DNA from: Pseudooctadecabacter jejudonensis
GTDB taxonomy: Bacteria; Pseudomonadota; Alphaproteobacteria; Rhodobacterales; Rhodobacteraceae
Reading direction: 5' to 3'
Assembly: GCF_900172275.1 (NCBI RefSeq)
Contig: NZ_FWFT01000001.1
Location: 682,001-746,000 of the forward strand
Length of the DNA stretch: 64,000 nt
The notes under the pieces: generated by a model
The model's input: only the letters and a program-made list of their open reading frames with translations
Databases searched by the model: none
What the model was told of the DNA's origin: nothing
Shown here: positions 47,639-58,696 of the stretch, in pieces
Position numbering within the stretch: the stretch's first letter is position 1
How the letters are laid out: each line of letters opens with the position of its first letter
Made by a program: the position numbers and the translations under genes

Positions 47639-47720
47639 GCTAAAATTCCCGAATTTTAGCAGGGGCAAATTTCGCGAAATTTGCCGGCCCCTTCGGGGAA
47701 GGTATTTTTGACCCAAAGAA
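47639..47720 (+). repeat. Intergenic 21-nt element, copy E, with three hairpins
   Basis: Three hairpins precede the element: GCTAAAATTC-CC-GAATTTTAGC (47639-47660), a perfect 22-bp palindrome at 47664-47685 with arms GGCAAATTTCG and CGAAATTTGCC, and CCCC-TTC-GGGG (47688-47698). The identical core is at 47700-47720, 14 nt before the pepP-like ATG. The array lies 12 nt after cobT and probably ends its transcript or processes the RNA between genes. Confidence 0.92.
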
Positions 47721-47734
47721 ACAAAGGACGCGCC

Positions 47735-49522
47735 ATGTTTCAGACGTTTGATGTCACCTCCTCAGCCGACGCCGGGCCAGCCCGGTTGGACGCTTTGCGG
47801 TCCGTGATGGCCGAACGAGGGGTCGACGGGTTTGTCGTCCCGCGTGAGGATCGGTTCCAAGGCGAATATGTGGCCCCTGCCGATGAACGGCTGTCGTGGT
47901 TGACGGGGTTTACGGGAAGTGCGGGCTTTGCTGTTGTCGCTCAGGACAAGGCCGGGGTGTTTGTCGACGGACGCTACCGCGTGCAGGTCAAACAACAGGT
48001 GGCCGATGTCTTTGAGCCTGTTCACTGGCCGGAAACCACCCTGTCTGATTGGGTCAAATCCATTGGTGGGTTGGACGTTTTGGCCTTTGATCCGTGGTTG
48101 CATACCGTGGCGCAGATCGAGGGGTTTGAGGCCGCGTTTGTGGGTACTCAGGTAAGTTTGACGCCGACAGAAAACCTTGTTGATTTGTGTTGGGCGGACC
48201 GCCCACTGCCCCCTTTGGCGCCGATGATGATGTATCCGGACGATCTGGCGGGTGAAACCTCATCCTCAAAACGTGCCCGTTTGGCCGAAGACTTGCGCGG
48301 CGCAGGCCATCGCGCGGCCTTTATTGCGTTGCCCGACAGCATCGCATGGTTGTTGAATGTCCGTGGATCCGATATTGCGCGAAATCCGGTTCCCCATGCG
48401 ATGGCGCTTTTGAAAGATGACGGAACGGTGATCCTGTTTTGCGACCCTCGTCAGATAGGCGATATTGAGCTGGAGGGGGTGACAGTGTCCTCCCCCGACA
48501 CCATTCTTGACGCACTTGCCGCCACTGAAGGCCCCATTCGGCTAGACCGCGCACGCACGCCCTATGCGGTGGCACAGGCCCTGACCGAAAACGCGATTGC
48601 GTGGGGCCAAGACCCTTGTGTTCTGCCCAAGGCCCGCAAGACGGACGCGGAAATCGCGGGCGCGCGTGAGGCGCATCTGCGCGATGGGGCGGCGATGGTG
48701 CGCTTTCTGGCGTGGTTGGACCGTGAGGCCCCCAAAGGGGCATTAACGGAAATTGATGTGGTGACCGCACTCGAAGGCTTTCGGCGGGACACAAATGTGC
48801 TGCGCGATATTTCGTTTGAGACGATCTGCGGTGCGGGCCCCAATGGTGCGATCGTCCATTACCGTGTGTCCGAAGACAGCAACCGCCGCGTCACACCGGG
48901 GGAGCTTTTGTTGGTGGACAGCGGGGGGCAATATCTGGACGGCACGACCGACATCACCCGCACCATCGCCATTGGCCCCGCAGGTGACACAGAGCGCACG
49001 TGTTATACCCGCGTGTTGCAAGGCATGATCGCCATCAGCCGCGTGCGGTTTCCCAAAGGCGTGCGCGGGTCTGATCTGGACGCTTTGGCCCGCTATCCAC
49101 TGTGGTTGGCCGGACAGGATTATGACCACGGCACGGGTCATGGCGTTGGGGCCTATCTGTGCGTCCATGAGGGGCCGCAAGGCCTGTCACGTCGCGCAAC
49201 CACAGCATTGGAGCCGGGCATGATCCTGTCGAATGAGCCGGGATATTACCGCGAAGGGGCTTTTGGCATTCGCATCGAGAACCTGATTGTCGTGCAAGAC
49301 GCCCCCGCTGTGCCGGGTGGTGATGCGCGCGCCATGCTTGATTTCGAAACGCTGACCTATGTACCGTTCGATAGACACCTGATTGATGTGACCCTGTTGT
49401 CGGGCGACGAACGGGCATGGATTGACCAATATCATTCTGATACACTGCAAAAAATTGGGCTACGCGTGGATGGGGATGCCCTTGATTGGCTCAAATCGGC
49501 CTGCGCCCCATTGTCATCTTAA
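47735..49522 (+). CDS. M24 family Xaa-Pro aminopeptidase (PepP-like)
   Basis: The 595-residue protein has two creatinase N-terminal-type domains (about 1-300) and a C-terminal M24 pita-bread domain. Metal ligands are in LLLVDSGGQYLDGTTDITRT (two Asp), GHGVGAYLCVHEGP (His) and LSNEPGYYREGAFGIRIENL (two Glu). It cleaves N-terminal residues before proline. The size matches the eukaryote-like long aminopeptidase P. The ATG at 47735 has AAAGGA 7 nt upstream; the longer frame reads through the repeat. Confidence 0.93.
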   Translation: MFQTFDVTSSADAGPARLDALRSVMAERGVDGFVVPREDRFQGEYVAPADERLSWLTGFTGSAGFAVVAQDKAGVFVDGRYRVQVKQQVADVFEPVHWPETTLSDWVKSIGGLDVLAFDPWLHTVAQIEGFEAAFVGTQVSLTPTENLVDLCWADRPLPPLAPMMMYPDDLAGETSSSKRARLAEDLRGAGHRAAFIALPDSIAWLLNVRGSDIARNPVPHAMALLKDDGTVILFCDPRQIGDIELEGVTVSSPDTILDALAATEGPIRLDRARTPYAVAQALTENAIAWGQDPCVLPKARKTDAEIAGAREAHLRDGAAMVRFLAWLDREAPKGALTEIDVVTALEGFRRDTNVLRDISFETICGAGPNGAIVHYRVSEDSNRRVTPGELLLVDSGGQYLDGTTDITRTIAIGPAGDTERTCYTRVLQGMIAISRVRFPKGVRGSDLDALARYPLWLAGQDYDHGTGHGVGAYLCVHEGPQGLSRRATTALEPGMILSNEPGYYREGAFGIRIENLIVVQDAPAVPGGDARAMLDFETLTYVPFDRHLIDVTLLSGDERAWIDQYHSDTLQKIGLRVDGDALDWLKSACAPLSS

Positions 49523-49598
49523 CGTGACACACGTCTGACAAGCATAGGTTCAACCAATTCGCGTCTTGGGCGGACAAACCATATGAAGGGGGATCACT

Positions 49599-49940
49599 TT
49601 GAGTGATTATATCAAAATCAGGCCAGCAGCTGGCACATGGGTTGTTCGGGCCGCGGGCGCTGTGCTGGGCGAGACAAGCAACGCGTTGGAATTGACCGAA
49701 GGCGATTATCCTGAGGTGATCTATTTCCCGCGCGACGATATCTCCATGGCGTTCTTTGACACCTCCGACACTGTGTCGACCTGCCCGCACAAAGGTCAGG
49801 CGACGCATTATCACCTTGTCGCCAAAAGCGGCACGTTCAAGGATGCCGCGTGGTCCTATGAAGATCCCAAAGACGATGTGGCCGCGATCAAGGGCTATAT
49901 GGCGTTCTACACCAGCAAAGTCGCGGTTGAGCAGCTTTAG
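49599..49940 (+). CDS. DUF427 domain-containing protein
   Basis: The 113-residue protein is a single DUF427 domain: RPAAGTWVVRAAGAVLGETSNALELTEGDYPEVIYFPRDDI, then TCPHKGQATHYHL and WSYEDPKDDVAAIKGYMAFY. Function is not known. The start is TTG at 49599, supported by AAGGGGG about 8 nt upstream and by the fit to the family N-terminus; no ATG is available. Its stop overlaps the convergent ClC gene by 4 nt. Confidence 0.88.
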   Translation: MSDYIKIRPAAGTWVVRAAGAVLGETSNALELTEGDYPEVIYFPRDDISMAFFDTSDTVSTCPHKGQATHYHLVAKSGTFKDAAWSYEDPKDDVAAIKGYMAFYTSKVAVEQL

Positions 49941-51625
49941 GAGTGTTCTTCGGCCGCCGTCGCGGCCAAAGCGCGGTTGAACGCCCGCAAGGCATCCACC
50001 TGAAACAACGCGCCGCGCAGTTCGGGCGGGCCGTCACCGGTGGCTGGGGCGACGACGGGGATGAAATTTGATCCCGTGGCCTCTATGATGGGCATCGCCT
50101 GATCGAGGGTCTTGTCCTCAAACACATAAGTCCCTTCGAGGATCAGCGCGGCACAGGTCTCCGGATCGGCCGCGCGGGGGTGATCCATACCGCGCATGAC
50201 CGAGGACACCTGAAACGTGCCCAGCAGATAGGCCTGCGGGCCCGCGGCCAGATGCACGCCACGCCGTTCCAGCTGTGTCAGAAAGAAGCTGCGATCCACC
50301 AGTCGGGACGCCAGCGCCGACGACAAGGACACCGACACCATCACCGCGATCCCCGTTTGCCAGTCGCCGGTCAACTCAAACACAATCAGCGTGGTCGATA
50401 TGGGGGCGCCCAAAACGGCGGCAGAGACGGCGCCCATTCCGGCCAGGGCATAAAGCGTCCCTTCCCCCGACACGTCAGGAAAGATCGCGGTGGCGACGAT
50501 GCCAAAGGCCAATCCCGTAAGGGCCCCCACCATCAACGACGGGGAAAACACGCCGCCGCCCATGCGGCCTGCCATCGTGATGCCCACGGCGAAGATTTTG
50601 ATAATCACAAAGACCACAGCCTCATGAAACAACAGCCGCCCCGTTAACGCGTCCGAGGTCGTCTCATAGCCGACGCCGATGATATGCGGATAAAAGATGG
50701 CGATGGCCCCCAGCATCGTACCCGCCACAAGGGGACGGTACATGCGAGGCAACCCGATGCGCGCCTGCATGGACGACGCCATATTGTCCATCCAGAAAAT
50801 CGTACGCATCAAGATCACAGCGATTAGACCACACAGCAGCCCAAGGATCAAAAACGCGGGCAATTCCACGTAGAAGGCCAGTATGTTCTGGTTCGGGATC
50901 ATGAATTCCGTCACATCGCCGTAGACCAGCCGGTTGATCACAGTGCCAGCGACAGATGCGATGACAATGGGCGCGAAGGCATGGACGGCAAAGTGCCTTA
51001 GGACCACCTCAAGCGCGAAAAGAGCGCCCGCAATGGGCGCGTTGAAACTGGCCGAAACGGCGGCGGCCACAGCACAGCCAAGCAAATCACGGCCCGTAAT
51101 GCCATCGGCGCGGATCAGGCGGCTTACGTAAGTGGACAAGATCGCCGCCAGATGCACCACCGGCCCTTCGCGGCCCGTTGATCCGCCCGTCGATAGGGTA
51201 ATGAACGAGGCAGCCCCCGAGGCCAGACCTTTGCGGCGTTCCACACGGCCCTCGTAAAGTGCTGCCCCCTCAATGACATCCGCCACAGACCGCACACGCC
51301 CGTCATCGGTAAACCGATCCAGAATAAGACCCACGGCCAGACCACCCGCCATCGGGATGAGCAGGATCCACCACCAATCAAGCGATGCAATCGTGGTGTG
51401 CAAATCCGCGACATCATCCGTGCCATACAGACGGGTTTGCACCGTCTCGATCCCGAACCGAAAGACAATGGCAATCAGGCTCGCGCCGATGCCGACCAAA
51501 AGGGCGATAAACCAAAACTGCACCTGAGACGGGCCGCGGGTGCGAATGACGCCCCACGCCTCACGGCATGCGCACAGCGCGTCGTCCACGCCCTGCCCGA
51601 TCACCGACTTTTGCGGCTTGCCCAT
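49937..51625 (-). CDS. ClC family chloride channel / antiporter
   Basis: The 562-residue membrane protein has the ClC signatures GGSTGREGPVVH (with the gating Glu), ASFNAPIAGALFALEVVL, GRMGGGVFSPSLMVGAL and GAPISTTLIVFELTG. A partial CBS-type C-terminal region (about 480-550) follows. Bacterial ClC proteins exchange chloride for protons or act as channels. The start at 51625 (MGKPQKSVIGQG) is preferred; an upstream extension to 51739 overlaps the divergent oxidase gene. Confidence 0.93.
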   Translation of the reverse strand: MGKPQKSVIGQGVDDALCACREAWGVIRTRGPSQVQFWFIALLVGIGASLIAIVFRFGIETVQTRLYGTDDVADLHTTIASLDWWWILLIPMAGGLAVGLILDRFTDDGRVRSVADVIEGAALYEGRVERRKGLASGAASFITLSTGGSTGREGPVVHLAAILSTYVSRLIRADGITGRDLLGCAVAAAVSASFNAPIAGALFALEVVLRHFAVHAFAPIVIASVAGTVINRLVYGDVTEFMIPNQNILAFYVELPAFLILGLLCGLIAVILMRTIFWMDNMASSMQARIGLPRMYRPLVAGTMLGAIAIFYPHIIGVGYETTSDALTGRLLFHEAVVFVIIKIFAVGITMAGRMGGGVFSPSLMVGALTGLAFGIVATAIFPDVSGEGTLYALAGMGAVSAAVLGAPISTTLIVFELTGDWQTGIAVMVSVSLSSALASRLVDRSFFLTQLERRGVHLAAGPQAYLLGTFQVSSVMRGMDHPRAADPETCAALILEGTYVFEDKTLDQAMPIIEATGSNFIPVVAPATGDGPPELRGALFQVDALRAFNRALAATAAEEHS

Positions 51626-51674
51626 GTCAGCCCCATTTGTTTTGGTCTGCGCAGGCGGCATTAGGACCAATATC

Positions 51675-53051
51675 ATGACCATCACAACCGCGCTCGATGC
51701 GCTTGAACAAGTGTTAGGCGATCGGCTGTCGCGGTCCAAGCCCGATTTGACAGCCCATGGCCAATCTGAAAGCCACTTTCCCGTGACCCCGCCCGATGCC
51801 GTCGCCTATCCGCGCACAACAAAAGAGGTGTCGCAGATCTTGTCTGTCTGCGCGCAACACAGCTGCCCCGTCATCGGCTACGGCGCGGGCACATCGCTTG
51901 AGGGGCACACAGCCGCCATTTCCGGTGGGGTCAGCGTGGATTTTCGCGACATGGCAGCGGTGATTGAAGTGCGCGCCGAAGACATGACCGTGCGTGTGCA
52001 GCCCGGCATCACGCGGGAGGCCCTGAATGAGGAGTTGCGCGCGACGGGGCTGTTTTTCCCTGTCGATCCAGGCGCCAATGCCACGATCGGCGGCATGGCC
52101 GCCACCCGCGCCAGTGGCACCACCGCCGTGCGTTACGGCACCATGCGCGACAACGTCATGGCGCTTGAGGTCGTGATGGCGGACGGGCGCATTATTCGCA
52201 CGGGCTCTGCCGCGCGAAAGACCAGCGCAGGATATGATCTAACGGCGCTGATGGTCGGATCTGAGGGGACGTTGGGCTTGATCACCGAATTAACGTTGAA
52301 ACTGCAAGGCCAGCCAGAGGCGATCGGGGCCGCCACCTGTGCGTTTGGCGACATCGAAGCCGCGATTGCGGCCGTCACCGCGACCATCGCCATGGGCATC
52401 CCCATGGCGCGTATCGAATTTCTCGATGCGGCCAGCGTGGCCGCGGTGAATGCCCATTCCAAAGCCAGCTTTCCGGAAATGCCCCATCTGATGGTCGAAT
52501 TTCACGGCTCCGACAGTGCCGTGGCCGAACAGGCAGAACGTTTCGGCGAGATCGTCGCGGACTTTGGTGGCTCAGATTTTGATTGGGCAACGCGGGCGGA
52601 AGACCGAAGCCGTCTTTGGCAGATGCGTCACACGGCCTATTGGGCAATTCTGGGATGGAAACAAGGCGCCAAAGCAATTGTCACAGATGTGTGCGTGCCC
52701 ATCAGCACGTTGGCGCAAGCGGTGTCCGAAACGCAAGCCGATATCGCGGCCTCCCCCATACCGGCGCCGATTTTGGGTCATGTGGGCGATGGCAATTTTC
52801 ATGCGATCTTGTTGATTGATCCGGACAGTGCGACCGAACGCGCCGCGGCCAAAGATCTGGCCGCGCGTATGGCCGAACGGGCCTTGGCCCTTGGCGGCAC
52901 CGTCACGGGGGAACACGGCGTTGGAATGGGCAAGTTAGACTATATGACAGCCGAACACGGTGCGGGCTGGGATGTCATGGCGGGCATCAAACGGGCCTTG
53001 GACCCTCAGAACATCATGAACCCCGGAAAGGTCGTTCGAACCAACGGTTAG
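51675..53051 (+). CDS. FAD-linked oxidase (D-lactate dehydrogenase / glycolate oxidase GlcD type)
   Basis: The 458-residue flavoprotein has the PCMH FAD-binding domain (VIGYGAGTSLEGHTAAISGGVSVDFRDM, DPGANATIGGMAATRASGTTAVRYGTMRDNVMALE) and the FAD-oxidase C-terminal domain ending GTVTGEHGVGMGKLDYM and LDPQNIMNPGKV. This matches D-lactate dehydrogenase (cytochrome) and glycolate oxidase subunit D. The substrate is unresolved. AGGA precedes the ATG at 51675. It diverges from the ClC gene across 49 nt. Confidence 0.9.
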   Translation: MTITTALDALEQVLGDRLSRSKPDLTAHGQSESHFPVTPPDAVAYPRTTKEVSQILSVCAQHSCPVIGYGAGTSLEGHTAAISGGVSVDFRDMAAVIEVRAEDMTVRVQPGITREALNEELRATGLFFPVDPGANATIGGMAATRASGTTAVRYGTMRDNVMALEVVMADGRIIRTGSAARKTSAGYDLTALMVGSEGTLGLITELTLKLQGQPEAIGAATCAFGDIEAAIAAVTATIAMGIPMARIEFLDAASVAAVNAHSKASFPEMPHLMVEFHGSDSAVAEQAERFGEIVADFGGSDFDWATRAEDRSRLWQMRHTAYWAILGWKQGAKAIVTDVCVPISTLAQAVSETQADIAASPIPAPILGHVGDGNFHAILLIDPDSATERAAAKDLAARMAERALALGGTVTGEHGVGMGKLDYMTAEHGAGWDVMAGIKRALDPQNIMNPGKVVRTNG

Positions 53052-53129
53052 GCTTGTCCAAATCCAACATTTTTCAGTCTGTTCTATGCCGCGAGCGCCG
53101 TGAAACCTTCAAAATGCAATCTTGCGCGA

Positions 53130-54779
53130 TTAAGCAACAATCAGTGATTTTGCGGCGGCGCGGGCCTCTTCGGTAATCCGATCCCCGGAAATCATACGTG
53201 CGATTTCATCCACACGGGCCTCATCCGTAAGGCCAACCACAGTGGACAAAGTACTGTCTTTCGTCTGCCTCTTCTCCACCCGCCAGTGATGATCCCCAAG
53301 GGCGGCCACCTGTGGGCTATGCGTGACAACCAACACCTGGCCCTGTCCCGCAAGTTGCGACAAACGTCGTCCCACGGCATCTGCCGTGGCCCCTCCGACA
53401 CCGCGGTCAATCTCATCGAAAATCAACGTCAGGCCAGATTCGGTGCCGGTCAAACACACCTTCAGCGCCAACAAGAACCGGCTCAATTCCCCGCCTGATG
53501 CGATCTTTCCGATCGGCCCCGCCGGGGCGCCGGGGTTTGTGGCGACAGTAAAGGCCACCTGATCGACACCCTCAGGGCCCGCGTCCCCGGCTGTCACGTC
53601 CGTGGCAAAAACCGCGCGGTCCATTTTCAGGGGGGCGAGCTCTTTTGACATCGCGCGGTCCAGTTTGGCGGCCGCTTTTTTGCGGGCTTCCGTCAGGGTT
53701 GCTGCGGCCTGTGCATAATCCACCTCAGCCTTGGCGACAGCCGCTTGAAGCTCAGCCAGATCGGACGCCCCTTGGTCAAGTGCGGTCAGGCGGGTCCGCA
53801 ACTCTTCTGCGAAGGTGCCGAGGTCATCGGGCAGCACTTCGTGCTTGCGCGCGAGCCCGCGAATGGCGAACAGACGTTCTTCGATGTGCTCCAACTCAAG
53901 CGGGTTGAAGGCCAACGCATCCATCGCCGCCTCAACCCCTGATTGGGCCTCCGACAGCTCAGCCATGGCGCGGTCAAGGGCGGCCACGGCCTCCTCCAAC
54001 GTGCCGTCGGCCTGACCCGCCGCATCGGACAGCCAGCGGGCCGCATCGCCCATCATCCCCTCGGCTCCTTGCAGGCCAAGCGCCTGATATGCCTTGGAAA
54101 TATCATCACCGATCTTTTCCGCGGCCTGCATCCGTCGCCGCTGCTGGTCCAGGCTCGCGTCCTCACCGGCTTGAGGCGCCAAGGTGTCCAGTTCGGCCAC
54201 CGCGTGACGCAAAAAGTCCTCTTCTTCTTTCAACGCGGCGATCCGCGCCTCGGCCTCTTTCAACGCTTTGCGGGCCTGCGACAGGGCGCGCCACGTCTTG
54301 CGCGTCCTGTCGATTTTCGCGCCAAGCCCCCCGAAATCATCCAGCAGCATCCGGTGCCCTCGCGGGTTCAGCAACCCGCGGTCATCATGCTGGCCGTGCA
54401 GTTCAACCAAGGTTTCCGACACCGCCCGCAGAATTTCACCGCTGACGCGCCGGTCGTTGATCCAAGCGGTCTTGCGCCCGTCGCGCGTGTTCACGCGGCG
54501 CAGGATCAGGCTGTCGTCAAAGACAAACCCCGCTTCGCGCAGCACATCCCATGCGGCGTGGTGTTCGGGCAGATCAAATTCCGCAATCACCTCCCCCTGA
54601 TCCGCGCCTTGGCGCACCAGCTCGGCACGTCCGCGCCAGCCCAGAACGAACCCCAGGGAGTCCAAAAGGATGGACTTCCCCGCCCCCGTCTCACCGGTCA
54701 GCACGTTCAAACCCGGCTGGAACGCAAGCTCCAGCCGATCAATGATCAGCATGTCGCGGATATCAAGATGGCGCAGCAT
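53130..54779 (-). CDS. recN: DNA repair protein RecN
   Basis: The 549-residue SMC-like ATPase acts in double-strand break repair. The N-terminus has Walker A (LTGETGAGKSILLDSLGF), followed by a long coiled-coil middle (about 150-370) and the C-terminal signature/Walker B region (ASGGELSRFLLALKV, LIFDEIDRGVGGATADAVGRRL, VVTHSPQVAALGDHH). It lies 33 nt after bamD on the same strand, a common gene pair in Rhodobacterales. Confidence 0.97.
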   Translation of the reverse strand: MLRHLDIRDMLIIDRLELAFQPGLNVLTGETGAGKSILLDSLGFVLGWRGRAELVRQGADQGEVIAEFDLPEHHAAWDVLREAGFVFDDSLILRRVNTRDGRKTAWINDRRVSGEILRAVSETLVELHGQHDDRGLLNPRGHRMLLDDFGGLGAKIDRTRKTWRALSQARKALKEAEARIAALKEEEDFLRHAVAELDTLAPQAGEDASLDQQRRRMQAAEKIGDDISKAYQALGLQGAEGMMGDAARWLSDAAGQADGTLEEAVAALDRAMAELSEAQSGVEAAMDALAFNPLELEHIEERLFAIRGLARKHEVLPDDLGTFAEELRTRLTALDQGASDLAELQAAVAKAEVDYAQAAATLTEARKKAAAKLDRAMSKELAPLKMDRAVFATDVTAGDAGPEGVDQVAFTVATNPGAPAGPIGKIASGGELSRFLLALKVCLTGTESGLTLIFDEIDRGVGGATADAVGRRLSQLAGQGQVLVVTHSPQVAALGDHHWRVEKRQTKDSTLSTVVGLTDEARVDEIARMISGDRITEEARAAAKSLIVA

Positions 54780-54812
54780 GACACATTGGGCAGGGCATGG
54801 CCCCGCCGCCCC

Positions 54813-55664
54813 TTACAGCCATTCGCCGCGCACCATCTGACGATAGATGGCAGCCAGCCAATTGTCGCCCAGCACTTGTGGTTCCAACCCTTGCCCTGTC
54901 AGCAAGGCAAAGCTGTCTTCATACCATTCCGTGGATTGGTAATTATAACCCAGGATCGCCCCAGCCGTTTGCGCCTCATTGACCAGGCCCAAGGACAGAT
55001 AAGCCTCAACCAGACGATGCAGGGCTTCGGGGGTGTGCGATGTGGTCTGAAAATCCTCAACCACGACGCGGAACCGGTTCACCGACGCGGCGAAGTGATC
55101 ACGTTTCAGATAAAAACGCCCGACCTCCATCTCCTTGGCGGCGAGGTGGTCAAACGCAAGGTCAAATTTCAAGACCGACGATTGCGCATATTCGCTGTCT
55201 GGGTAGCGTTCAATGACCACGCGCAAGGCCTGCAGGGCCTGAAACGTCAGGCCTTGATCGCGGCCGACTTCGTCAATCTGGTCGTAATAGGACAGCGCCA
55301 AAAGGTATTGCGCATAGGCCGCGTCGTCATCCACGGGATAGAAGTCGATGTAACGTTGCGCAGAGGCGCGGGAATTGGGGTAATCCTGATCGCGGTGATA
55401 GGCAAAGGCCTGCATGATCAGCGCACGTTTGGCCCATTCGGAATAGGGATACAGCCGTTCGATTTCGCCAAAGTAGAAGGCGGCATCGTCGGCATCGCCC
55501 CGGGCCAGCTCAAACTCACCGCGTTCAAAGATCTCTTGCGCCGTGTAGGCTTCAAGCGCGCCTTCGGCACGGCTGTCAAAGCCCCCGCATCCGGCCAACA
55601 GGCCAAGTGCAAAGGTGCCCGCAATCAGGCCAATACGATAAGAAGTGCTGCTGCGGCCTAACAT
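54813..55664 (-). CDS. bamD: Outer membrane protein assembly factor BamD
   Basis: The 283-residue outer-membrane lipoprotein of the BAM complex has a lipobox LLAGC after the signal MLGRSSTSYRIGLIAGTFALG and TPR repeats through the mature region (AYTAQEIFERGEFELARGDADDAAFYFGEIERLYPYSEWA...RYIDFYPVDDDAAYAQYLLALSYYDQ). The ATG at 55664 has GGGGGC upstream; the ATG at 55691 is an alternative that would lengthen the signal by nine residues. It follows lpxC after 102 nt. Confidence 0.94.
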   Translation of the reverse strand: MLGRSSTSYRIGLIAGTFALGLLAGCGGFDSRAEGALEAYTAQEIFERGEFELARGDADDAAFYFGEIERLYPYSEWAKRALIMQAFAYHRDQDYPNSRASAQRYIDFYPVDDDAAYAQYLLALSYYDQIDEVGRDQGLTFQALQALRVVIERYPDSEYAQSSVLKFDLAFDHLAAKEMEVGRFYLKRDHFAASVNRFRVVVEDFQTTSHTPEALHRLVEAYLSLGLVNEAQTAGAILGYNYQSTEWYEDSFALLTGQGLEPQVLGDNWLAAIYRQMVRGEWL

Positions 55665-55766
55665 CAAAGGCGCCCCCGCGTCATTGTTCATCCCGAAAAT
55701 AGCTTTCGGTTGCGATTGGTCTAGCACAGAAAAATGAGAGGAAAAATGCCTTTTGCGCGATCTTGC

Positions 55767-56693
55767 TTACGCAACCGCAGGAAGGTCGGACATCCGCACG
55801 CCGACCCCCGGCAAACGGGCGGCCGTGGCAGCGTCCGCCTCCGCCCAGCCCCATGCATCCGGATCCTCAAATAGCGCGCGCAACAGCGCGTTTGTCACAG
55901 CATGACCCGCCTTGTGGCCTGTGTAGCGGCCCACGATCGGGGCTCCGGCTGTGTACAAATCCCCCAATGCATCCAACATCTTATGGCGCACCGCCTCATC
56001 CGAATGACGCAGACCACCTGGGCTGAGAACCGCCGATCCATCGACCACAACCGCGTTTTCAAGCGTCCCGCCCAAGGCAAGGCCCCTGGCGCGCATCGCG
56101 TCCACATCTGCCGACCGGCAGAACGTGCGGCTGTCGCACAATTCGCGCACGAATGCGCCGTTCGACATGTTCAGTGTCTTTTCTTGATGACCAATGGCGC
56201 GATCCGCGAAATCGATCTCAAAATCGATGTGCAACGTGTCGGCGGGTGTCAGTGTCGCGTGGGCGTCGCCCAGCTGAACCGAGACCGGTTTGCGCACTTC
56301 GATCACCCGCAAGGGGGACGACAAACGGCGGATGCCCGCCCGTAGAAAACCTAGCACAAATTCTGCCGCGGATCCGTCGAGGATCGGCACTTCCGGTCCG
56401 CTGACTTCGACCAATGCGTTGTGAATGCCACAGCCCGCAAGGGCCGCCATGATATGTTCGATGGTGGACACCGTTGTGCCCGCCGCGTTTTCGATCCGTG
56501 TGTTCAAAGGAGACACGATGACATGGTTCCACAACGCAGGCACATCAGCCTGAACGGTCACATCGGTGCGGCGAAAGATGATCCCGTGGTCCGCAGGCGC
56601 CGGACGCACAACAGCCGAGGCCAAGGCACCTGTGTGCAGGCCCTTTCCTTCGAACGCAACGGTGGTGTCCAGCGTGGTCTGCAACAACTTCAT
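55767..56693 (-). CDS. lpxC: UDP-3-O-acyl-N-acetylglucosamine deacetylase LpxC
   Basis: The 308-residue zinc enzyme commits UDP-GlcNAc to lipid A synthesis. It starts MKLLQTTLDTTVAFEGKGLH; zinc and catalytic residues are in TVSTIEHIMAALAGCGI, RHKMLDALGDLYTAG and GRYTGHKAGHAVTNALLRAL. Length is normal. The AAGG just before the ATG is unusually close, so initiation may be weak. It lies between the ftsZ terminator and bamD, the usual dcw-end position. Confidence 0.96.
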   Translation of the reverse strand: MKLLQTTLDTTVAFEGKGLHTGALASAVVRPAPADHGIIFRRTDVTVQADVPALWNHVIVSPLNTRIENAAGTTVSTIEHIMAALAGCGIHNALVEVSGPEVPILDGSAAEFVLGFLRAGIRRLSSPLRVIEVRKPVSVQLGDAHATLTPADTLHIDFEIDFADRAIGHQEKTLNMSNGAFVRELCDSRTFCRSADVDAMRARGLALGGTLENAVVVDGSAVLSPGGLRHSDEAVRHKMLDALGDLYTAGAPIVGRYTGHKAGHAVTNALLRALFEDPDAWGWAEADAATAARLPGVGVRMSDLPAVA

Positions 56694-56834
56694 CCTTTTT
56701 GGTTGATAAAGACCTAAGGATTGGGGGCCGCACCCTCAACACACAGTTTGCAACGGACTGAAACAGAACTGTCATATTCCGGCGCAAAGCCGCCACGCCT
56801 TGCGCAGCATTACACCAAGTCTTGTATTAAAATG

Positions 56835-56862
56835 AAAAAAGGCCACCCAAAGGCGGCCTTTT
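56835..56862 (-). terminator. Intrinsic terminator after ftsZ
   Basis: On the minus strand AAAAGGCCGCC-TTTGGGT-GGCC is followed by TTTTTT, 32 nt after the ftsZ stop. The stem is closed by AAGGCC/GGCCTT. It likely separates ftsZ from lpxC, which then needs its own promoter in the remaining 140 nt. Confidence 0.8.
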
Positions 56863-56893
56863 ACACTCAATCGTGACCTTACGTTAGACCAAA

Positions 56894-58495
<1,602 letters not shown>

Positions 58496-58546
58496 GTGTC
58501 TGTCCGCCTGTTTTGTTTTGGCCCGTCCCACCGGGCGATCTGTCCT

Positions 58547-58551
58547 GAATC
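58547..58551. promoter_or_regulatory. GANTC (CcrM-type) site in ftsZ leader
   Basis: A GAATC site lies about 52 nt before the ftsZ ATG. In several alphaproteobacteria CcrM methylates GANTC and methylation of the ftsZ promoter influences its transcription. A single 5-nt site can occur by chance. Confidence 0.3.
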
Positions 58552-58635
58552 TTTCCAAAACCCTAACGGGCTTGGTCCGGATGGTCACGGAAAAAACGCA
58601 AAACAACCGCAAAATGTGGGGTTTTGCCCGTGAAC

Positions 58636-58664
58636 TTTCGCCGTATTTGGGGATTTAGGCGAAA
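58636..58664. promoter_or_regulatory. Inverted repeat between ftsA and ftsZ
   Basis: TTTCGCC and GGCGAAA are perfect 7-bp arms with a 15-nt spacer, 32-61 nt after the ftsA stop. It may be an operator or a weak processing hairpin between ftsA and ftsZ. There is no T tract. Confidence 0.4.
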
Positions 58665-58696
58665 TCTTGCGTATGGCGGGCCCCAAACCCACCGCC

